A stretch of 64,000 nt of DNA, from assembly GCA_018242215.1 (NCBI GenBank), contig JAFECG010000019.1, positions 1 to 64,000 of the forward strand. Direction: 5' to 3'. The notes below the pieces were generated by a model. It searched no databases and was not told the DNA's origin. It saw nothing but the letters and a program-made list of their open reading frames with translations. Positions 35,264-43,804 of the stretch are shown here, in pieces. The first letter of the stretch is position 1, and every line of letters begins with the position of its first letter. The position numbers and the translations under genes were made by a program. This stretch comes from Pseudomonadota bacterium. GTDB lineage: Bacteria > Pseudomonadota > Alphaproteobacteria > Rhizobiales > Hyphomicrobiaceae.

Positions 35264-35517
35264 TGCGTGTTGCACTTATCGACGTGAAGCTGGTCGAGCA
35301 GTGCGGTCAGGGAGGCATTGAAGTCTTCCGCCGTAAGCAGGGGGAGATAGACGACCCCCTCCGAGACATTCCGAATACGTGCGCAATGCCCGCAAAAATC
35401 GGTTTCGATGGTCGCGGAGGGGTGGAGCAGCAGATAGTGCGCGGAATTGCTTTTAACGGCCGCGTATGAAGTCGCCGAAAGGGCGATGAGTATTATTAAG
35501 GGCAGCACGAGCTTCAC
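35260..35517 (-). CDS. Short exported protein, first gene of the surface operon
   Basis: 85 residues. The signal peptide (L-P-L-I-I-L-I-A-L-S-A-T-S-Y-A) is followed by a small domain with C-G-H-C-A-R-I and the end V-D-K-C-N-T-Q. The C-x2-C is thioredoxin-like, but the rest is not. It heads the unit formed by the glycine-rich protein and the membrane SpeE-like protein. Confidence 0.6.
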   Translation of the reverse strand: MKLVLPLIILIALSATSYAAVKSNSAHYLLLHPSATIETDFCGHCARIRNVSEGVVYLPLLTAEDFNASLTALLDQLHVDKCNTQ

Positions 35518-35886
35518 GTCGCAATAATCCGCATGCGGATGTATGCGTCAATGATGCCTGCTTATTTACGCGGCATAGTTCACGGGCGCGCGCTCAAGTT
35601 TGATCCGATATCGGCATGGCATGTTCGTTCCCTCCAAGCTTGGAGCTGTGGAACATAGCGAGAGGCGGGGAGATTGCAGCGGGATGTTTTCGGCACCGAT
35701 CGTCGATCCCGTGCTTAGATTGACCGCTCGTTTACGACGGCTCCACAGCCGAAACCGCTTCAGAGTTGGCCCCGCGCTTCACGTGCTCGGCGTCCACGGT
35801 GCGGCGGGTGTTGAAGGAAGAATACGCCCGGCGGGGCGGGCGGGGACGACGGCCGCCGGGCCGCAACACATCCGCCGCCTGAGTTC
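35518..35886. other. Non-coding stretch
   Basis: No convincing gene; the frame running through it on the plus strand overlaps the end of dnaB antisense and is low in protein-like content. Confidence 0.45.
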
Positions 35887-37377
35887 TCAATATCCTTGTG
35901 CCGAGAATGACGTGAAGGTGGTGGTCTCCGGCTTGAAGAGCAATTTCACCGTGTCGATGGGGCCCTTGCGGTTCTTGGCGATGATGAGTTCGGTGAGGCC
36001 CCTGGACTTTTCCAGCCGGTCCTGGAGGTCGATGACCTTGCGGCGTTCGGCATCAGTGCCGGAGTTCACATCGGTGCCGCCGCCCAGTTCGCGCGCAAGG
36101 TAATACTCCGGCCGGTAGAGGAATGCCGCCACGTCGGCATCCTGCTCAATCGAACCGGACTCCCTCAGGTCGGACAGCTGCGGCCGCTTGTTGTCGCGGG
36201 ATTCCACGTTCCTCGAAAGCTGCGAGGCGACCAGCACCGGGATGTCGAGCTCGCGGGCGATTTGTTTTAGCCCCTGGCTGATTTCCGTCACTTCCTGCAC
36301 GCGGTTCTGCTCGTTGCGCCTGCCCGGCGCGGTGATGAGCTGGAGGTAGTCGACCACCAGCAGGCCGATGCCGTGCCGCCGCTTCATCTGGCGGGCGCGG
36401 CCCCTGATCTCCTGGATCGTCAGGGCAGCACCGTCGTCGACGTGGAGCGGCAAATCCGCAAGCTCGCCGGCGGTGCGCGCAAGGGCGTTCAAGTCCTGGT
36501 CGGTGAGATGCCCGCTGGCGATACGCTGGCTGTCCAGTTTGGCCACGCCGGCGCTCATCCGCTGCGCGAGTTGCTCGTGGCTCATCTCGAGGCTGAAGAA
36601 GCCCACCGCGGCGCCGCCGTGTCCTCCCTGGAGCCGGCGCTGCGCCGCATGCTGGGCGATGTTGAGCAGGAGGCTGGTTTTCCCCATGCTGGGCCGCGCA
36701 CCGAGGATGATGAGGTCGCTGCGCTGCAATCCTCCGAGCAGCCGGTCGAGGTCGACGAGGCCGGTGCCAACGCCGGTGAGGCCGCCGCCCATGCTTTTGG
36801 CGCGTCCGGCGCTTTCGAACATGGCGCGCAGGCTTTCGCGCATGGTGTGCTGCGTGTTGCGCTTGCCCGTCTCCGCCAGCCGATGCAACTCATCACCGAC
36901 CTGGCTCACGATCTCTGACGTCCTTTCCGGGGTAACCGCCTTCAAGGCCTCGGTGCGCATCCCCTCCGACAGACCCACCAGCTGCCGCTGGAGGTAGGTG
37001 GTATGGATGACCTCGAACAATGCTTTCACATCCCCGGCCAAGCCCGCGTTTTCAAATAGGTCCTTGAGGTGAGGGAAGAGGTCCTTCTCGGCGTCGAAAG
37101 ACGAGCCCTTAAGCCGTTCCTTCACCGAAATCGGATTGGCCTCGACACCGCGCTGGTTGACCAGGTGGTCAACCGCCTCGAACACCGCCGCATGCAGCGG
37201 CACGTAGAAATGGTCGGGCCGGAGCTTCTCGAGTTCTTCCAGCAAGCGGTTGTCGAGCATCACCGCGCCGAGCAAGGCCTGTTCCGCTTCGACGCTGTGC
37301 GGGGCCGCTGCCTGCACGCGCGCGAAGGGCCCCTCGCCCACGATCGTCAGCTTGCGGACGTTTCCCTGATCTCCCAC
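35887..37377 (-). CDS. dnaB: DnaB-type replicative helicase
   Basis: 496 residues. The N-terminal primase-binding domain (S-V-E-A-E-Q-A-L-L-G-A-V-M-L-D) is linked to a RecA-like motor with Walker A G-A-R-P-S-M-G-K-T-S (about residues 226-235), the motif V-V-D-Y-L-Q-L and the arginine-finger region S-Q-L-S-R-N-V-E-S-R. It unwinds DNA at the replication fork. As an accessory copy on a mobile element it probably serves element replication. Two very short helical protein genes lie upstream in the same direction, with one ATGA overlap between them. An XRE regulator is divergent. Confidence 0.92.
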   Translation of the reverse strand: MGDQGNVRKLTIVGEGPFARVQAAAPHSVEAEQALLGAVMLDNRLLEELEKLRPDHFYVPLHAAVFEAVDHLVNQRGVEANPISVKERLKGSSFDAEKDLFPHLKDLFENAGLAGDVKALFEVIHTTYLQRQLVGLSEGMRTEALKAVTPERTSEIVSQVGDELHRLAETGKRNTQHTMRESLRAMFESAGRAKSMGGGLTGVGTGLVDLDRLLGGLQRSDLIILGARPSMGKTSLLLNIAQHAAQRRLQGGHGGAAVGFFSLEMSHEQLAQRMSAGVAKLDSQRIASGHLTDQDLNALARTAGELADLPLHVDDGAALTIQEIRGRARQMKRRHGIGLLVVDYLQLITAPGRRNEQNRVQEVTEISQGLKQIARELDIPVLVASQLSRNVESRDNKRPQLSDLRESGSIEQDADVAAFLYRPEYYLARELGGGTDVNSGTDAERRKVIDLQDRLEKSRGLTELIIAKNRKGPIDTVKLLFKPETTTFTSFSAQGY

Positions 37378-37433
37378 GACTTGGAATGTGCGGGAAAACG
37401 GTCGCGGCGTCTTGCGTGCTGCTTACGATTTCA

Positions 37434-37688
37434 TCAGCCGCGCCGGAGCCGGTACAGGCGATCTTCAACCGCATAAATACGGATCTTCAATTCGCGTAGC
37501 GCGGTCCGCGATTCGTCGTGCCGCCGCCACACCTCTTCGGACCTCTCCATCTGGCCGCTTGAAACCAGCTCACGGCCCCGCGCAAAGAGAATCCGAATGT
37601 TTTCCTCAAGCGCAAGCTCCATGCGGCCGAGATCCCGCAGATCTACTTCCAGTTCATCGAGATCGTGTGACGGCACCACGGAGGTCAA
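37434..37688 (-). CDS. Small coiled-coil protein upstream of dnaB
   Basis: 84 residues, almost entirely helical with heptad-like Leu/Glu/Arg (V-D-L-R-D-L-G-R-M-E-L-A-L-E-E-N-I). The start overlaps the stop of the preceding 60-residue frame by four bases. No family is recognised; a role with the helicase gene downstream is a positional inference. Confidence 0.5.
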   Translation of the reverse strand: MTSVVPSHDLDELEVDLRDLGRMELALEENIRILFARGRELVSSGQMERSEEVWRRHDESRTALRELKIRIYAVEDRLYRLRRG

Positions 37689-37867
37689 CAGGCGAGCGCA
37701 ATTTTCACTTTCGCGGCCAGTTCCTCGAGCTCTGAGCGAATGGCCTTAATTTCCTGCGCGATCGCCACGACCTCCTCCGTCTTAATAACTTCCATCTCAG
37801 CGGATCGGGGGGATCCCTGCGGGGAGGAGAGGTCTGCGCGCGTTGTCATGACAGAAGCTTCCGGCAA
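37685..37867 (-). CDS. Very short helical protein
   Basis: 60 residues ending I-R-S-E-L-E-E-L-A-A-K-V-K-I-A-L-A-C, helical in its second half. It is the first frame of the three-gene unit leading to dnaB and overlaps the next gene. Coding is supported mainly by the overlap and the helical composition. Confidence 0.4.
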   Translation of the reverse strand: MPEASVMTTRADLSSPQGSPRSAEMEVIKTEEVVAIAQEIKAIRSELEELAAKVKIALAC

Positions 37868-38132
37868 GGATCTGTATACGTCAAGATTTCATTCCCTACG
37901 CGCAGGGTCCGTCGGCGCAGGGATCAAGGGTTTGAAACCCAGCGTGAACGTCGCCTTGTAATCCCGGGCATTCGTCATGCGTGCGGCGGTCCCGTTTTAC
38001 TTCCACCAGGCACCATTTCAGAAACGCACTGCTTCCAACTTCATCACCCATATCCCAACTGACAGCTTCCATCGTTTGTAGTCCGCCCCATAATGTCGGG
38101 CAACGGAAGCAACATGACTGGCGCGACGACCC

Positions 38133-38651
38133 ATGCCCCTTCTCCAAAATGGACAGGACCCTGAAGGTCTCTCCGCGCGTGTCGCCTATCATCTTCACCG
38201 CCTTGGCATCACTGCCTACAACCTTGATGAAATGGAGCTTGACCGCTACACGGCACGACGTATCCGCGAAGGCTCACTCAGCCTTGGCGCAACCGATGTC
38301 GTACAGCTTGCCAGCGCACTCCAGCTCGACGCCCACGACCTCTCCCGCCCGCTTTCCGACGAAGAAAAATCCGAGTGGACTTTCTACCGCGTTTCGGCCC
38401 GGCATGCGACCGAGGTCTGGCGCCGCGTCGTTGAAGCATCCACCGCGAACAACGTCAGCCAGCGCCGATTGGCCGAAATACTTGGAATTTCACAAAGCAC
38501 CATCAGCAGGACAATGCGCGGTGAAAGAAAATCACCGGTACTGAGTTGGCGCCAGGCCTCCAATATCGCTGTTGCCTTCAATCTGGAGGATGGAGCTGAA
38601 GCGTTCATTTCTCCGTATCTTGCGAAGAAAAGCGAGCGTGACAGGGGATGA
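38133..38651 (+). CDS. XRE-family regulator with two HTH-like regions
   Basis: 172 residues. The N-terminal part (L-S-A-R-V-A-Y-H-L-H-R-L... A-R-R-I-R-E-G-S-L) and the C-terminal part (S-Q-R-R-L-A-E-I-L-G-I-S-Q-S-T-I-S-R) each look like an HTH, the second being a clear XRE helix pair. It is divergent from the dnaB unit and may control it. The same C-terminal region recurs, broken, at 42.34-42.57 kb, with the two HEPN-motif genes and a NUDIX gene in between. Confidence 0.75.
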   Translation: MPLLQNGQDPEGLSARVAYHLHRLGITAYNLDEMELDRYTARRIREGSLSLGATDVVQLASALQLDAHDLSRPLSDEEKSEWTFYRVSARHATEVWRRVVEASTANNVSQRRLAEILGISQSTISRTMRGERKSPVLSWRQASNIAVAFNLEDGAEAFISPYLAKKSERDRG

Positions 38652-38798
38652 TGACAGCCCGCAGCGGCCGTCAGGATCTCGCGGTTCCGGTCGCCCCAAC
38701 TGCTTAGCCGATTTTGAAAAAGGTATCGCATGTCCGCAGCCTTTTTTGTGAGCAGCCTTCGTATGTTCACCGCCCAGACGGTGTAAGCTTGACCCATC

Positions 38799-39248
38799 AT
38801 GATCACCACCGTCCGCGCCCTGCTCATCCAAAGGGACAACCCATCGTCATTCTGGGTTGGCGAATTCGCGCGCGGCAAAGGTGAGGGAAAGCTCGCATTT
38901 CCTGGTGGAAAGGCGCAAGGCCCCGAATATATTCTTACCGCCCTGATGCGCGAACTTTGCGAAGAAACACGTCTGCCGGCAGAGGCCTTCGACGTACCGT
39001 TACGCGTCCGCCCTGTTGGCATACGCCACAGCGTTCACGACGATGCCTATTGCTTTCTTGTGTGGCTAAAGCCCGGTCACGTTCCGGCCGAAAACGAAGA
39101 AATGACCAATTGGCGAACCGTCACAGCCAAAGAAGCCATGATCGAGCCGCGCCTGATCAGTGTGTGCAAGGCGTTTCTGATGGCGTGGTTGGAACGTGGT
39201 GATTGCCCCTTCGCGAATACGAGCACCACGCAATCCAGAACACTTTAA
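38799..39248 (+). CDS. NUDIX hydrolase
   Basis: 149 residues. The NUDIX box is complete apart from one position: G-G-K-A-Q-G-P-E, then seven residues, then R-E-L-C-E-E-T-R-L (the usual Gly before the last Leu is Arg). The family hydrolyses nucleoside diphosphates linked to another moiety; the substrate here cannot be read. It lies between the XRE regulator and the convergent HEPN-motif genes, so it may belong to the same accessory module (inference). Confidence 0.82.
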   Translation: MITTVRALLIQRDNPSSFWVGEFARGKGEGKLAFPGGKAQGPEYILTALMRELCEETRLPAEAFDVPLRVRPVGIRHSVHDDAYCFLVWLKPGHVPAENEEMTNWRTVTAKEAMIEPRLISVCKAFLMAWLERGDCPFANTSTTQSRTL

Positions 39249-39542
39249 TCGCGAAGGGATCGGAGAATTCTTCGAACCACAAACTCGCATTGCGGGTCGA
39301 TAAAATGGACAGAAATGCCCTTAGCCCGGGCGAAAGCCGTGTCTTGGACGTTTCTCGAAAGAGTCAGGGCGATTGGTTATTATCACCGGTTGAAGCTGAA
39401 AGCGACGGGCGACCAAGCTACCGGCAGAAGCGCTAATATGCACGATGAGCGCTGGCCAGGCTTCAAGTAGTACAGCATTTTGGTGCGCGCGGCGTCGCAG
39501 CTCAATTGGTTCGGACGTTCGTGGTAGCGTTCAACGGGAGTC

Positions 39543-40709
39543 CTAGTCGTCTTCCCAATCTTCGTCGTCGAGTGGCTTATTGGCCTCAAGGATGGCGTCT
39601 TCGGCTCGGGATTGTGCTTCGTAGAAGGTCCATTTTTCTGTGCAGTGCTCGCTGAAAGCTTGCGGCGATTGTTGTCGGTCTGGAGCAGGCTTGTCGAAGA
39701 TTAAATCAAGAAATCCCGTTAGGGCGAGTCGGAACAAGGGAGCGGCAAACCAATTCAGGGGTCGCCCAAATGGTTTGCGGAGGCTTTCGCTGTTGACATA
39801 GTTGCCGTGCAAAAAGGCGTTTCGCGCATCATAAAGCGCCTTATAGATCTGGCCAGCGAGGTTGGTCGGAATGGTCTTTTTTCCGAACGCGATAGTTTGG
39901 CTCTGGCCTTGCAAGTGGGCGTGCTGCCAATCGACTTTGCCGAAAAGACCTAGAACGCGTTCCAGGTCCACCCTCTTTCCATCATGCGCGAGAATTTCAA
40001 ACGCGCTCACCCAAAGCGCCACGGAGCGTCCAGCGTCGAAAATGTTTGCGTCAGTACCTCCAGGCATGCGCGCAGCGAATCGCGCGCCGTCTAGCGCTCG
40101 AAACAACTTTCGGTGTTGAACATCCTCGGTGCCAGCACAGTGGTGCTCACCCCAGCACTTCATCAACCTGTGCACTAGAACGCCATCGAGATCATCAATG
40201 GCTAAACTACGGGCTGGCAGCGCAGCAGCCGGAGACGCAGCTAGTCGATTAAGATCGTGAACACCTGCCAATCCAGGAGTGAAGGCGTAAACGTGCTGGC
40301 TGCCGGACTTACCCAGACCCCACGGGTATATGTCAAAGGCGTCCGAGAACATGATGCCGACGGGACGCTTCCGGGTGAGCATCCGCGCATGGCTATCCAC
40401 GATCGCTCCGGTGCAAATAATATCCCTGAATCCGCCGAGCGCGGAAACAGTCTTCACGGATTGTGGCGCGTCGGATCTCATCATCAAAACGGTCGGCGAC
40501 ACTGGAGAACCGAACTCTGACTTGAACGCGCTGACCAGCTTAGTCAGTCCCGGATGCAACTTGCAGGCGGCCAAGACCCGTTGGTCTTCTCGGCGCATCA
40601 ATCCAACGTGCGAATGGTCAATCGAATCCATCAGCGTGACGTTCGGCAGTATCCAGACCGGTTCCCAGTTGTCGTTTTGCGTCTCCGGTGAATGGTGAGG
40701 GTCGGCCAT
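39543..40709 (-). CDS. HEPN-motif protein, second gene of pair
   Basis: Near the C-terminus, A-R-N-A-F-L-H-G-N (Arg 312 to His 317 in the longest frame) gives the R-x4-H motif of HEPN ribonucleases, set in a helical region as expected. The N-terminal two thirds are unknown. The C-terminal tail is acidic (D-D-E-D-W-E-D-D). The ATG at 40709 with GGA upstream is preferred; a TTG at 40757 would overlap the preceding stop. It follows another HEPN-motif gene directly, so the two probably act together, perhaps as an anti-phage abortive-infection system. No MNT antitoxin or known defence partner is seen. Confidence 0.65.
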   Translation of the reverse strand: MADPHHSPETQNDNWEPVWILPNVTLMDSIDHSHVGLMRREDQRVLAACKLHPGLTKLVSAFKSEFGSPVSPTVLMMRSDAPQSVKTVSALGGFRDIICTGAIVDSHARMLTRKRPVGIMFSDAFDIYPWGLGKSGSQHVYAFTPGLAGVHDLNRLAASPAAALPARSLAIDDLDGVLVHRLMKCWGEHHCAGTEDVQHRKLFRALDGARFAARMPGGTDANIFDAGRSVALWVSAFEILAHDGKRVDLERVLGLFGKVDWQHAHLQGQSQTIAFGKKTIPTNLAGQIYKALYDARNAFLHGNYVNSESLRKPFGRPLNWFAAPLFRLALTGFLDLIFDKPAPDRQQSPQAFSEHCTEKWTFYEAQSRAEDAILEANKPLDDEDWEDD

Positions 40710-40753
40710 GCATTTTCCACTATTAGGTAATCGGGCGGCGGCGCGGGTAGCGT

Positions 40754-42058
40754 TCAATCCTCAATAAAATCTCCAACTGCCCTCCGAAAGTGCTTAATGG
40801 ACTGTGGGCGCGTCTTATTATAGACGCGCGCATGCAGCTCAAGAAAACCCATATAGATTGCGAGGATGTGGCGTTCTAAACCCAGGAAGGCTTCCATAAC
40901 GGCCGTTACAGAGGGTGCATCGCCGTGAACTACTGCACTGCGTTGTCGGTAGGCCTCGATGATCGCGGCAAATATGCTGTCTCGCAGGGTGGTGTCTCCC
41001 GAGCTGGCGACCTGCGAGCATCGCCGAGCTAAGCTTTCTGCCTTCTGCTTGGGTGGGACGAGGGCCAATGCTTCCAGTGCCGATATTAGACGGACAAGTC
41101 GAATGTGATCGTGAGGTTCGCTGTAAGCGCCGGAAAGCAATGAGTTTGCGTATAGTAGCCTCTCCAGAACTGGTGAGCCCGGATCCTTTCCTGAAGTGAT
41201 CCACGATCCGAAGTTGCTAAGTAGACGGGCTGAGGCTCCCAATTCCTTATCGAGGCGGTCCATCCACCGATCGTCAAAATGGCTCCCCCATGGTCCGCTC
41301 TGTGATGAAAATAAAACATTGCCACTCTTAGAGATCATAATTGTCGAATGGAACTGCTCTTGTACGTGGCCGCCTCCGATCTTGATGTTGCGCGTAGAGG
41401 TGTAGCCGAATGTCATGCGGATAAGATTTAGCATGTAATCGGCGGCTTCACGTGCGACCGCCCATGCCATTTTAGCTTCATGTTTTTCGACCGCGACTGC
41501 GATGAAATGATCATATCGTCCGCTGTATGCACGCCATTCTGCCACAAATTTGCGATCGTGGGCGAGGCCATCAGTGCGCTGGCGGATCGCATCACCGTGC
41601 TGTGCCTTGAAACAATCCTTTGACATGAGCGTCACTGGACCAACTTGAAAGCACGACTCCTTTGCCCTTGGTGCGAACACAAGAGGCAGAACGTAAAGCC
41701 CGTCGTCTCGCTCCAATTCTGCGATACGCTTATCCGCGCCTGCAACAACAGCAAACTCGGAAAGCGTTCCAGTTTGGCGCACTTTTTCGAGGTGTTTGAA
41801 ATGGGATTCAATAAGGCACTTCCGTGCTGATCTTTGGGAAAGGCACCGCTGTTCTCTACGGCGTCTGAGAAGGAGGTCAGCTGCAAGGCACAGATGGTGA
41901 TAGCCTTTGCGGCTTACATAGTTATTCATCCCCAATTCGCCGTCCAACGGAACCATGTTGGCCATCCGTTCGACAAGCTCATCCTTGGGAAGGTCTTCAA
42001 TTATTAGGCCATCTAGCCACTCCGCTAAATAGGCATTGATGTGCTGCTCAGGCGTCAT
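40754..42058 (-). CDS. ApeA-like HEPN-domain protein, first gene of pair
   Basis: The C-terminal 130 residues fit an ApeA-type HEPN domain: L-V-R-L-I-S-A-L-E-A-L-A-L, a charged helix, A-R-R-C-S-Q-V, and then A-Y-R-Q-R-S-A-V-V-H-G-D with the R-x4-H motif (Arg 414 to His 419 in the longest frame). The N-terminal 300 residues are unrecognised. The start is uncertain: ATG at 42058 is chosen, with alternatives at 42151 and a TTG at 42181. Such proteins cleave RNA when phage infection is sensed. It is followed after 44 bases by a second HEPN-motif gene. Confidence 0.7.
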   Translation of the reverse strand: MTPEQHINAYLAEWLDGLIIEDLPKDELVERMANMVPLDGELGMNNYVSRKGYHHLCLAADLLLRRRREQRCLSQRSARKCLIESHFKHLEKVRQTGTLSEFAVVAGADKRIAELERDDGLYVLPLVFAPRAKESCFQVGPVTLMSKDCFKAQHGDAIRQRTDGLAHDRKFVAEWRAYSGRYDHFIAVAVEKHEAKMAWAVAREAADYMLNLIRMTFGYTSTRNIKIGGGHVQEQFHSTIMISKSGNVLFSSQSGPWGSHFDDRWMDRLDKELGASARLLSNFGSWITSGKDPGSPVLERLLYANSLLSGAYSEPHDHIRLVRLISALEALALVPPKQKAESLARRCSQVASSGDTTLRDSIFAAIIEAYRQRSAVVHGDAPSVTAVMEAFLGLERHILAIYMGFLELHARVYNKTRPQSIKHFRRAVGDFIED

Positions 42059-42181
42059 GAGAGATCCACAATCCGAGTTTGAAAAATGCTGATCCACTAA
42101 CTCAGTACCCACCTCCAGTGGGCAAGCTTTGCTACGCCCGTGATTAGGCATTGACGGCCCGGAATTCCGCTCGCGGCTCAA

Positions 42182-42850
42182 TACGCGCTGCGTTCTTAAA
42201 ATTTACCAGGCTGCTTAGTCCAGCCATCCACCTGTAGGCTTTGTGATTTCGGCGGGCGTCGACCATCAACCGGGAGTAATAGAGGGATCTGTATTGGCAT
42301 TTATGCTTCGTTAAAAGCTCCAGCGCTGTGTATGCCCCCAAGTGACGGAAGCATGACGGCGCTTCGCACGGTCATCGACCGTTCGCAACACCGCCTCGGC
42401 GAGTTGCTCTCCATTTCGATGTCATCAGCCGCGTCACGCGCGGTGAATGAAAATCGCCGGTACTGAATTGGCACTACGCGTCCAATATCGCTGTTTCCTT
42501 CATCCGCTAGGAGGAGCCGACGCATTTCATTTTTCCGAATTTTTCAATGGAAAGTGCGCGTGGCAGGGGGTGATGACAACCCGCCGCGAACCCTTGAATT
42601 GACGATTTCCCGCCACAAAGTTGTCCAGTTGCGTGGTATTTTTCATCACCCGGTGCTGCGACGCTTTCAAGCGAACGCAGAGGCAGCGGGGTCCTCTCCG
42701 ATCCAGCCCGTTCCCCCCCCGTGCGCGCCACGGTGAGGTCACTCGCGTCCCGTGCTCGGGGCGCGCAGCACCACGCGGTTTTTAACGGTGAGGGGCCAGC
42801 ATGTGGATTTGTGATGTCATCGACGGCGGCCCTTTTTTTCGGGGGACGCC
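42182..42850. other. Intergenic region with XRE remnant
   Basis: Apart from the XRE pseudogene (listed separately) I see no intact gene in this 670-bp stretch. It carries the promoter of the 294-residue gene, with a GGGGGAC ribosome site before its ATG at 42851. Confidence 0.5.
42340..42573 (+). pseudogene. Broken copy of the XRE regulator at 38.1 kb
   Basis: Bases 42441-42502 align without gaps to 38519-38580, with about eight differences in the first 61 bases by eye. The decoded copy reads V-I-S-R-V-T-R-G-E-stop-K-S-P-V-L-N-W, against T-I-S-R-T-M-R-G-E-R-K-S-P-V-L-S-W in the intact gene. It has in-frame TGA and TAG stops and a frameshift before the HTH (the Q-H-R-L-G-E-L-L part is in another frame). 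Both copies end with ...G-R/D-R-G and a TGA followed by TGACA. Confidence 0.75.
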
Positions 42851-43735
42851 ATGAGCCATTCACGCGACGCAAAGACCGTGCTGGGATATGTTGAACGTGG
42901 GCTTACCCTGGACGGCAAACGGTTTGCCGGGCTCGGGCCCCTTCCCCCCATCCGCGAACCGGTCACCCGCGCCGACCTCGTCATGTTCGTCTCGGCCGCG
43001 CTCACGGACCTTGATGCCATCGTGGGCGAGCTGGAACTTACGCTGTTCCTCCGCACGCTTGTGGCCCACGTCCGCCGCTACGGGGTGAAGCCTTCGGTGC
43101 CTGCGTTCCTCGACAAGCTCACCTTCGCGACCAACGCCGTGTTGAACACGCCTGCCGTCGCGTCGTCGCCGCTGCCCTTCGTCGGACTGGCGCGCCTCGG
43201 CAAGCCGACACCGAGGGAACGACAGCTCCTCGCGCCCGACGAGGAAGTGGCGCGCATGCAGCGCAAGGTTCTTGTGCCCCCGGCGGAGGCGATATGGAGT
43301 GATACGGACGGCTGCACTCTCCACCAGCTCACCGCGCCCTTTCATGTGTGGGAAGAAGGCGTGCGCACCAAGACGGCGCTTTGCCGCCTCAGCATGGACA
43401 AGTGGAGCTCGCGCGTGTCGTGGGCGGACCCGCCTTCCTCGCTTCAGCGCATATTTCTCGCGCAGCCGCGGTTCACATGGTTTTCGCTCCGCGACCGCGA
43501 AACCCGCGTCGCCCTCTTCATGCTAATGAACCGCTGGCTCCAAAGCTTCATCCTCTGCGCGCGCAAACATCTGCGGCTTTGGGAGCTCATCGCCGACGCG
43601 GTGACGCAGCTCGAGGACGGCGGCGACATGGAGGGCCACAACCTCCGCCAGCACGGCGACGCCGCGCGCTTCGTCCGGCAGGTCGACATCCAGAGGGCCC
43701 GGCGTGGCATCGCATCCATGGAGTGCAAGACATGA
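42851..43735 (+). CDS. Hypothetical protein upstream of coupling protein
   Basis: 294 residues, no signal peptide or membrane segment. The N-terminal half has a helical stretch with L-A-L-T-D-L-D-A-I-V-G-E-L-E and R-T-L-V-A-H-V-R-R-Y-G-V-K-P; the C-terminal half is rich in Trp and Arg (F-T-W-F-S-L-R-D-R-E-T-R-V). I do not recognise it. It lies directly upstream of the VirD4-type gene on the same strand, so a mobile-element transfer or regulatory role is likely but unproven. Confidence 0.6.
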   Translation: MSHSRDAKTVLGYVERGLTLDGKRFAGLGPLPPIREPVTRADLVMFVSAALTDLDAIVGELELTLFLRTLVAHVRRYGVKPSVPAFLDKLTFATNAVLNTPAVASSPLPFVGLARLGKPTPRERQLLAPDEEVARMQRKVLVPPAEAIWSDTDGCTLHQLTAPFHVWEEGVRTKTALCRLSMDKWSSRVSWADPPSSLQRIFLAQPRFTWFSLRDRETRVALFMLMNRWLQSFILCARKHLRLWELIADAVTQLEDGGDMEGHNLRQHGDAARFVRQVDIQRARRGIASMECKT

Positions 43736-43804
43736 GCCCCAAACCGGCTTTCGAAGACCCGACCATTGCGCTGTTTGAATTCCGTTGATTTTGGAGTGTG
43801 TCCG

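Noticed and set aside
43732-43788. 18-codon frame overlapping the stop of the 294-residue gene
   Set aside because: It looks natural (M-S-P-K-P-A-F-E-D-P-T-I) and has an ATGA overlap, but it is too short to support without conservation data.
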